Source of the DNA: JBOFLO01 sp051657905
GTDB lineage: Bacteria > Patescibacteriota > Gracilibacteria > UBA1369
Length of the DNA: 9,943 nucleotides
Reading direction: 5' to 3'
NCBI GenBank assembly: GCA_051657905.1
Contig: JBOFLO010000050.1
Coordinates: forward strand, 1-9,943
Shown here: positions 5,892 to 9,943 of the stretch, piece after piece
Numbering within the stretch: position 1 is the stretch's first letter
Layout: the number at the start of each line of letters is the position of its first letter
Made by a program: the position numbers and the translations under genes
Notes under the pieces: model-generated
Database searches by the model: none
What the model saw: the letters and a program-made list of their open reading frames with translations, nothing else
What the model was told of the DNA's origin: nothing

Positions 5892-6779
5892 TTATGCCTC
5901 TCCAATCATAATCTGATTAAAATACCACTTAACCGTATTCCAGCTGCCATTTTTCGGTTCCAAAATATACTCCCCTTTATCAATAGCCTGACATTTCTTC
6001 TTTTCCTCTTCTTTAACGGTTTCCTCGGCAGTTTCGTCAATTTTCGCCAAACAATCTTTCTGCTTCTGCTCCCCAGTCATTTTCGACACCAAAATATTGC
6101 CCGATGACAGCACATTTCCACCTCTAACCTTAAAACTTTGATATTTAAAGTAATAATTCAACACCTCCGGAGCCAAAATATCCGTTTCCACCTTAGTTAA
6201 AACCACCCCAATCAATCTGCTCAAATTCTCCGCATTCCCAAAACCACCCTTTTGAGCCTTCTCCTGCAAAGCCTTCAAAATCATCTGCTGTCTTTCCGCC
6301 CGGGCAAAATCACTGGAGGTATGACGGGTACGAGCTAAACGCAAAGCCTGTTTCCCCGACAAATGATGATCCCCCGCCCTATAGTAAAGCGTCCCCCATT
6401 TTCCCCCATCAAATGTCTTATAAGTCGGATCAATCACCGCCTGCTCCAAATGCACATCAATCCCACCCAGTATATCCACCACCTCCACAAAGGCATACAT
6501 ATCAATCAGCACCACCTTATCAATCTTATATCCGGTTACATTGGAAAGAATGCGCTTCATTTCATTCATGCCGTATAAAGCGTAATAACTGTTGATTTTA
6601 CGATTATTGTAATAGAGATCACGCGGAATACTAACCAAAGTAATTTCACGCGTCGCTGGATTAATATTGGCGTAAATCATTGTGTCCACCAAACTACCAT
6701 TTTTCCCCGCCACTAAAATATTCAACTGTCCTTCCTTGCTGACAGCCTCATCGCCAAAATCAGGAATATTCTCCGGCAA
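5892..6779 (-). CDS. LytR-CpsA-Psr (LCP) family domain protein lacking its own membrane anchor
   Basis: LCP enzymes move undecaprenyl-linked polymers such as teichoic acids or capsule onto the cell wall, acting outside the membrane. The domain is clear: LNILVAGKNGSLVDTMIYAN (19-38), the core ITLVSIPRDLYY (46-57) with its arginine, VDILGGIDVH (101-110), and LRLARTRHTSSDFARAERQQ (147-166), which supplies the conserved Arg and Asp residues. After the domain come a Glu/Lys-rich stretch and Cys243 and Cys263. What is missing is the N-terminal membrane helix that LCP proteins need to reach the outside. The only early start is a TTG at 6777-6779 with no Shine-Dalgarno, three bases after the stop of the upstream anchored protein. 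I infer that this ORF is normally made as the C-terminal half of a frameshift fusion (see 6788-6797), giving about 747 residues with a membrane anchor. Confidence 0.88.
   Translation of the reverse strand: MPENIPDFGDEAVSKEGQLNILVAGKNGSLVDTMIYANINPATREITLVSIPRDLYYNNRKINSYYALYGMNEMKRILSNVTGYKIDKVVLIDMYAFVEVVDILGGIDVHLEQAVIDPTYKTFDGGKWGTLYYRAGDHHLSGKQALRLARTRHTSSDFARAERQQMILKALQEKAQKGGFGNAENLSRLIGVVLTKVETDILAPEVLNYYFKYQSFKVRGGNVLSSGNILVSKMTGEQKQKDCLAKIDETAEETVKEEEKKKCQAIDKGEYILEPKNGSWNTVKWYFNQIMIGEA
6753..6777 (-). other. possible stem-loop 3' of the slippery A-run
   Basis: Ten bases after the slippery heptamer the minus-strand RNA can pair GCC (6777-6775) with GGC (6755-6753), and GGAG (6774-6771) with UUCC (6766-6763), around an AAUA loop. 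Seven unpaired bases lie on the 3' side. The spacing suits a frameshift stimulator, but the pairing is weak and could be chance. Confidence 0.25.
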
Positions 6780-6781
6780 AA

Positions 6782-8134
6782 CTAAGGCTTTTTTTTTGAG
6801 CCTTCATCATTCTCAATCAAAAAATTCAGCAAATCCACTTCTTGATCCCCCTGCACCACCTTGAACATTCCCGAGGAAAGCTCGATGGCAAAAGAAAAAC
6901 TCACCGTTCCATCAGCATTAGTCACATCATATAAAATTTTGTTCTGCTCTTCCCGCGGTTTATCCGCCAATTTCAAATTCTGCGCTTTCAATAATTCCTG
7001 AAAAGCCTCCTGTTCAAAAATATCCTTCAATTCCGCCTTCTTATCTTCCAACATCTGCACCTCCGGCAAAACAAAACCATTCACACCTTCTATCAAAGCT
7101 TTTTTCAACTCTTCCAAACTCTTTAATTTTACTCCCTCTAATTTTCCATCAGACACATTTCTATCCAATGTATAACTGTAATCAGTTTTATCCAAAAGAA
7201 TATACATCATCGATCCACTGCCAATACTATCCACCATCAACATCAATTTATCCCCTTGATCACTAACCATTTCATTAATCACCATCCCTTTAGATTCCAA
7301 CAAATTCGCCAATTCTGCATCATTTCTCAAAGCCAAAATTTCCGCAGTTTTAACATCCAGCTGACTTTTCTTTTCAATAGCCAGGCTTTTCTTTTCCAAT
7401 AAATATTTATTCAAAATATCTTTCCAATTCGCATCAGTTAATTTAGCAATTTCTTTACTTTCCAAAACACTTTGCACCTGCAAATTCCCATTTTTAAAAT
7501 CCCAAATAATATTAAACAAAGGCTGACTATTCTCATTATTCAATATTTTCAAAAACAAATTTTCCGCATCATCTGAAGCTTCGCCAACCCCCAACCCATT
7601 CTCACTCAACATGCTTTCCACCATCACCTCATCACGCTGTTTCACCGCCAAACTTTTCTGCTCATTCAATTTCTTTTCATCCTCCAAATTCTGCAAAAAT
7701 TTATAAATAGCCAATTCATTTTCCGAACTATTTTTCTGATCATCCGGCAATTGTTCTACAGTCTTTTGATCGAAAGAATATTCTCTCTCTGGTAATAACA
7801 AAAATCTACGAATCTCATTCAAATCCGCCCCAAACTGTTTCAAATCCCCCTGCAATCCCCCAATCTCATCCACCACCCCCCCACTATATTGATCCAACCC
7901 ACCAATCACTCGATTAAAATTCCACAATTGAAAAGTATTCAACAAAACAAGCAAAGTTAAGACCACAAACAAAAGCTTCAACCAAAAAGGCGTCTTCTTC
8001 ACCTTCTCCACCGACTTAACTTCGGCTTCAGGCAAACTACTTTGTTGAGGATTTTTCTGCTTTTTCATAATACTTTTTAGCCAGCCCATGTTAATACCAA
8101 ACCGAACCCATAACAAGCAAAAATCCCCTACCAT
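6782..8134 (-). CDS. membrane-anchored, largely helical extracytoplasmic protein; probable N-terminal half of an LCP fusion
   Basis: The 450-residue frame has a basic cytoplasmic segment (about 17-48), one membrane helix at about 49-70 (FWLKLLFVVLTLLVLLNTF), and about 380 residues outside. Much of the outer part is charged helix with coiled-coil character (around 75-110 and 140-175). It also has a segment near 290-330 (LMLMVDSIGSGSMMYILLD) that looks like a folded alpha/beta domain. I recognise no family. ATG at 8134 is chosen because a perfect AGGAGG lies 8 bases upstream (8143-8148), though Met16 and Met23 are alternatives and the first 15 residues look unusual. That AGGAGG is the end of a 30-bp inverted repeat, so it could be hidden in a hairpin. 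The gene stops at TAG 6782-6784, just after a nine-A run that allows a -1 shift into the LCP ORF. The anchor here would then position the LCP domain outside the cell. Confidence 0.8.
   Translation of the reverse strand: MVGDFCLLWVRFGINMGWLKSIMKKQKNPQQSSLPEAEVKSVEKVKKTPFWLKLLFVVLTLLVLLNTFQLWNFNRVIGGLDQYSGGVVDEIGGLQGDLKQFGADLNEIRRFLLLPEREYSFDQKTVEQLPDDQKNSSENELAIYKFLQNLEDEKKLNEQKSLAVKQRDEVMVESMLSENGLGVGEASDDAENLFLKILNNENSQPLFNIIWDFKNGNLQVQSVLESKEIAKLTDANWKDILNKYLLEKKSLAIEKKSQLDVKTAEILALRNDAELANLLESKGMVINEMVSDQGDKLMLMVDSIGSGSMMYILLDKTDYSYTLDRNVSDGKLEGVKLKSLEELKKALIEGVNGFVLPEVQMLEDKKAELKDIFEQEAFQELLKAQNLKLADKPREEQNKILYDVTNADGTVSFSFAIELSSGMFKVVQGDQEVDLLNFLIENDEGSKKKP
6788..6797 (-). promoter_or_regulatory. 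candidate -1 frameshift / slippage site (A9 run with A AAA AAG heptamer)
   Basis: The upstream gene ends with the codons TCA AAA AAA AAG CCT TAG. Nine A lie at 6789-6797 and the dnaX-type heptamer A AAA AAG is at 6788-6794, in the correct phase for -1 slippage. Shifting back one base gives K-K-K-A-L-V-L-P-E-N-I and continues into the LCP domain with no stop. The run is also long enough for RNA polymerase slippage. No other in-phase coding join between the two genes exists, because the LCP frame meets TGA at 6804-6806 just upstream. Confidence 0.6.
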
Positions 8135-8140
8135 AAATAC

Positions 8141-8214
8141 AGCCTCCTGGATTATTTCATTCGGGAAAAATAAAACTGGACCCCTTTTTCCCGAATGAAA
8201 TAATCCAGGAGGCT
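8141..8214. repeat. perfect 30-bp inverted repeat with 14-base spacer and outward-facing AGGAGG motifs
   Basis: Bases 8141-8170 are the exact reverse complement of 8185-8214, separated by 14 bases (8171-8184). Each arm begins with AGCCTCCTGG or its complement, so an AGGAGG faces outward on both strands: 8143-8148 on minus, serving the gene starting at 8134, and 8207-8212 on plus, five bases before an ATG that opens only a 13-codon frame (8218-8259). It fills the gap between two minus-strand genes. As RNA it would form a very stable hairpin. It lacks a U-tract after the stem, so it is not a standard terminator. A small palindromic mobile or REP-like element, or an SD-hiding switch, are possible; I see no target-site duplication. 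Confidence 0.9.
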
Positions 8215-8221
8215 AGTATGA

Positions 8222-9166
8222 TTAGATTGTTGGCACTTGATGAGCTGGTTTCACTATAATCTTCCCTTTCATACTTGGGTGCAAACTGCACATATAATCA
8301 AAAGTTCCCTCTTCATTAAATGTATAGGAATAGCTATCACCATTTTCCAAAAGCGGACTATTTAAAGTATTGCTACCAATGCTCTGCACATCATGATTCA
8401 TGCTATCCGCATTAGTCCATTTTACTGTTGATCCAACTGGAATTGTCATTTCCGCTAATTTAAATTCCATATCTTGAATAGAAACATTCAAAACCATTTC
8501 ATCTGGTTGCTCACTTTGCGGAGCAAACCATTCTAAATTATTTTCTTGCATATAAGCCAATCTATAAGCCGTCTCCGCCAACTTCCCTCTAGTCATCCCC
8601 TGCCCCGGATAAACTTTATTATCAGCATCCGCATCAATTAATTTTCTATCCTTGGCATACTGTACGTATTTTGCATACCATTGATCTTTAAATGCATCAG
8701 CATAAGGATTTTCCGGAACAATAATCGAGCTCATATTAACCCCTCTAGCCAACATTAACATTTTCAAATTTTCCACCAAATTCACCGTTTGCGTAGGGCG
8801 AAAAGTTCCATCTGGATAGCCGGAAACAATTCCTCTACTCAAAGCCGCTCGTAAATAAGGCGCATACCATTGACTGGAATCCACGTCACTAAAGCCCGCC
8901 AACCCCATTGCACCATCCATCGGCACATCAATTTCCGCCGCTTTCAATAAAATTTTCAAAGCCTCCACTCTATTCACTACCTGATCCGGCTTAAAAGTCC
9001 CATCCGGATAACCTCCAATAATTCCACGTTCTTTCAATTCCACAATCGCATCATAATTTGGATGATTTTCATTCAAATCAGAAAATCCCCCCGCAGCTTG
9101 TGCAAGCGGCATTAGCAAAAACATCCCGGCTAAAAAAAGCCCAGCGCTCTTTCCTAAGTTTTTCAT
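8222..9166 (-). CDS. surface protein with three S-layer homology domains and a C-terminal cupredoxin domain
   Basis: The 314-residue protein has a signal peptide (hydrophobic 8-22, likely cut after AQA near 24). Three S-layer homology repeats follow: about 26-80 (FSDLNENHPNY, GGYPDGTFKP, NRVEALKILL), about 91-142 (FSDVDSSQWYAPYL, GYPDGTFRP) and about 155-205 (YADAFKDQWYAKYV, MTRGKLAETAYRL; more divergent). SLH repeats hold proteins to secondary wall polymers or the S-layer. Residues about 224-306 form a plastocyanin-like cupredoxin, with VPVG-type IPVGSTVKWTN, His258 (NHDV), and CSLHPSMKG giving Cys293, His296 and Met299. That is a full type 1 copper site. The product is probably a wall-attached electron carrier or copper-binding protein. 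ATG at 9166 has no Shine-Dalgarno. It ends in TAA next to the inverted repeat. Confidence 0.93.
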   Translation of the reverse strand: MKNLGKSAGLFLAGMFLLMPLAQAAGGFSDLNENHPNYDAIVELKERGIIGGYPDGTFKPDQVVNRVEALKILLKAAEIDVPMDGAMGLAGFSDVDSSQWYAPYLRAALSRGIVSGYPDGTFRPTQTVNLVENLKMLMLARGVNMSSIIVPENPYADAFKDQWYAKYVQYAKDRKLIDADADNKVYPGQGMTRGKLAETAYRLAYMQENNLEWFAPQSEQPDEMVLNVSIQDMEFKLAEMTIPVGSTVKWTNADSMNHDVQSIGSNTLNSPLLENGDSYSYTFNEEGTFDYMCSLHPSMKGKIIVKPAHQVPTI

Positions 9167-9213
9167 AAATAAATTGTTAAATTTGTTTTCTTTATTAAAC
9201 GCTGAGCCCCGCT

Positions 9214-9229
9214 TTTTAGCAAGCTAAAA
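9214..9229. repeat. short inverted repeat TTTTAGC-AA-GCTAAAA after the HIT-like gene
   Basis: A perfect 7-bp inverted repeat with a 2-base spacer lies just downstream of the stop of the minus-strand HIT-like gene. It may act as a weak terminator or transcript-end hairpin, but on the minus strand it is followed by AGCGGGG rather than a run of U. The remaining 9167-9213 is AT-rich leader for the SLH gene, with no strong promoter visible. Confidence 0.3.
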
Positions 9230-9235
9230 CAACTT

Positions 9236-9712
9236 CTAAATCCAAGTTAACAAATGTTGATGAAAATGAATTTGAGTTTTTTCATGCGGAAGATTTTCCA
9301 AAACTATATCGTAAATACTTCCCACTAATTCTTTTTTGATTTCCTTCAATTCTTCCAATTCTTTCTCCCCTAATTCCCAATACGATTCCTGATGTTTATA
9401 GGGAGTTAACAAATGTGAGATTTTAAACATCGCATCATAGGGGAAATTATTTTCAGCTATATACCAATACTGATATTTTTTAATCATTTTCACCGGCCTC
9501 AATCCTTTAAAACAAAACGGACAACCCGGTTGCTCCTCTTTCAAATATTCAGTATAAATCGCTTCGGTTTCGGGTTTTCTAACTTTTCTATCAGCAGCCA
9601 TTTTATAATTTTTATAATACCAAGACCGCAATTTAAAACTTCCCCGCCCCAAAATCAATCTTGATTTTTCTACTATTTTACAGATCAAAGCCTTCACAAA
9701 ATTAAAAAACAT
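9236..9712 (-). CDS. HIT-like (histidine triad) superfamily protein
   Basis: The 158-residue product carries a CPFC pair at 64-67 and ends with IHFHQHLLTW (148-157), which matches the H-phi-H-phi-H-phi-phi histidine triad (His149, 151, 153). Between them, YWYIAENNFPYDAMFKISHLLTPYKH (written here as positions 82-107 of the protein; key residues N88, P91, H100 and H107) fits the strand-turn-strand of HIT folds. A helix rich in Glu/Lys (113-130) follows. HIT proteins are nucleotide hydrolases or transferases with the middle histidine as nucleophile; CPFC probably binds zinc with nearby histidines. The chain ends only five residues after the last triad histidine, shorter than usual, and a basic N-terminal extension of about 45 residues precedes the domain. 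ATG at 9712 is used for lack of a better start; Met38 is an alternative. Substrate unknown. Confidence 0.72.
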   Translation of the reverse strand: MFFNFVKALICKIVEKSRLILGRGSFKLRSWYYKNYKMAADRKVRKPETEAIYTEYLKEEQPGCPFCFKGLRPVKMIKKYQYWYIAENNFPYDAMFKISHLLTPYKHQESYWELGEKELEELKEIKKELVGSIYDIVLENLPHEKTQIHFHQHLLTWI

Positions 9713-9720
9713 GGTAGAAT
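9693..9720 (+). promoter_or_regulatory. promoter of the plus-strand gene starting at 9764
   Basis: TTCACA (9693-9698, 5 of 6) is followed after 16 bp by an extended -10, TGGTAGAAT (9712-9720). It overlaps the start codon of the divergent HIT-like gene. The leader would be about 37 bases and includes a small CGGA-GCT-TCCG hairpin at 9723-9733. Confidence 0.5.
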
Positions 9721-9763
9721 ACCGGAGCTTCCGCTAAATAAGCTAAAAATTTGCCCCTCATTT

Positions 9764-9943
9764 ATGAAAAATCATCAGAACGAACCAAAAATTATTATCA
9801 ATCTGGAAGCGGCCAAGCTTAAAAGTGCTAAGGAATTATTAGCCGAAGCAGTGCTACTGCCGCCAAGCGACCCAGCTTATGAGGGAAAAACTACTAGTAT
9901 GACAAACTCTGGCCCTGAACTGAATCAAGCCATTCACAATTAC
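9764..9943 (+). CDS. N-terminal part of a hypothetical protein (runs off the window)
   Basis: From ATG at 9764 the frame is open to the last base, giving 60 residues with no stop. The N-terminus is hydrophilic (MKNHQNEPKIIINLEAAKLK), followed by a likely helix (SAKELLAEAVLLPP) and a Ser/Thr/Asn-rich segment. There is no signal peptide or membrane helix so far. Base composition is more GC-rich than in its neighbours. A promoter at 9693-9720 on the same strand supports it as a real gene, divergent from the HIT-like gene. No strong Shine-Dalgarno is seen (CCCCTCATTTATG). The product cannot be identified from this fragment. Confidence 0.65.
   Translation, partial: MKNHQNEPKIIINLEAAKLKSAKELLAEAVLLPPSDPAYEGKTTSMTNSGPELNQAIHNY

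Noticed and set aside
6363..6595. Plus-strand His/Pro-rich frames opposite the LCP gene
   Set aside because: Antisense shadows of a clear LCP domain; no ribosome binding site or promoter on that strand.
8141..8214. Rho-independent terminator for the SLH-cupredoxin gene
   Set aside because: The stem is far longer than usual and no U-run follows it on either strand; the 5-base A/T runs lie next to the loop instead.
8218..8259. Plus-strand 13-codon ORF with AGGAGG five bases upstream of its ATG
   Set aside because: The ribosome-binding motif is explained by the symmetry of the inverted repeat, and the frame is antisense to the end of the SLH gene with no sign of coding.
1..9943. Genetic code 25 (TGA = Gly) as in Gracilibacteria
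   Set aside because: All genes read completely with the standard code and use GGN for glycine; no in-frame TGA is required anywhere, although TGA stops are absent.
1..9943. CRISPR array, insertion sequence, transposase, rRNA operon
   Set aside because: No regularly spaced direct repeats, transposase or integrase motifs, or rRNA sequence were seen in the window.

Overview
The window is an AT-rich stretch (coding strands purine-rich, mostly read on the minus strand) from a bacterium that I infer to be a Candidate Phyla Radiation / Patescibacteria member, perhaps close to Peregrinibacteria. The grounds are the mixture of genes: a stand-alone GGQ release-factor-like protein, an S-layer-homology protein carrying a cupredoxin, an LCP (LytR-CpsA-Psr) protein, Thr/Pro-rich membrane proteins and several short proteins I cannot place. 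Many starts also lack a clear Shine-Dalgarno. Glycine is written with GGN codons and no reading frame needs UGA, so the standard bacterial code fits. All 12 visible stop codons are TAA (7) or TAG (5), with no TGA. The lineage is inference.

Layout. Bases 2-226 (+) are the end of a polytopic membrane protein resembling O-antigen ligase/polymerase. It overlaps the 3' end of a minus-strand sigma/anti-sigma operon (2024 down to 207): an ECF-type sigma factor, then a single-pass membrane protein with a large Met-rich outer domain. A divergent intergenic region (2055-2242) leads into a two-gene plus-strand operon (2243-3697) of membrane proteins whose cytoplasmic ends look alike. Then come minus-strand genes: a small GGQ release-factor-like protein (3702-4103), preceded by a hairpin-rich intergenic segment with a good promoter; a helical protein of unknown function (4239-4796); an MscS-type mechanosensitive channel (4858-5832); an LCP domain with no membrane anchor (5892-6779); a membrane-anchored coiled-coil-type protein (6782-8134); an SLH plus cupredoxin surface protein (8222-9166); and a HIT-like protein (9236-9712). 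A divergent plus-strand gene begins at 9764 and runs off the window.

How they fit together. The theme is the cell envelope: surface polymer (O-antigen-like and LCP), S-layer anchoring, osmotic safety valve, envelope-stress type sigma/anti-sigma pair and membrane proteins with outer stalks.

The most interesting point is at 6788-6797. The anchored protein ends in a run of nine A containing the dnaX-type heptamer A AAA AAG, and a -1 shift there fuses it in frame to the LCP domain (about 747 aa). This would supply the membrane anchor that the LCP ORF lacks. Programmed frameshifting, transcriptional slippage, or a homopolymer assembly error are the competing explanations. A second notable element is a perfect 30-bp inverted repeat (8141-8214) whose arms carry outward-facing AGGAGG motifs, one of them the ribosome binding site of that same anchored protein.
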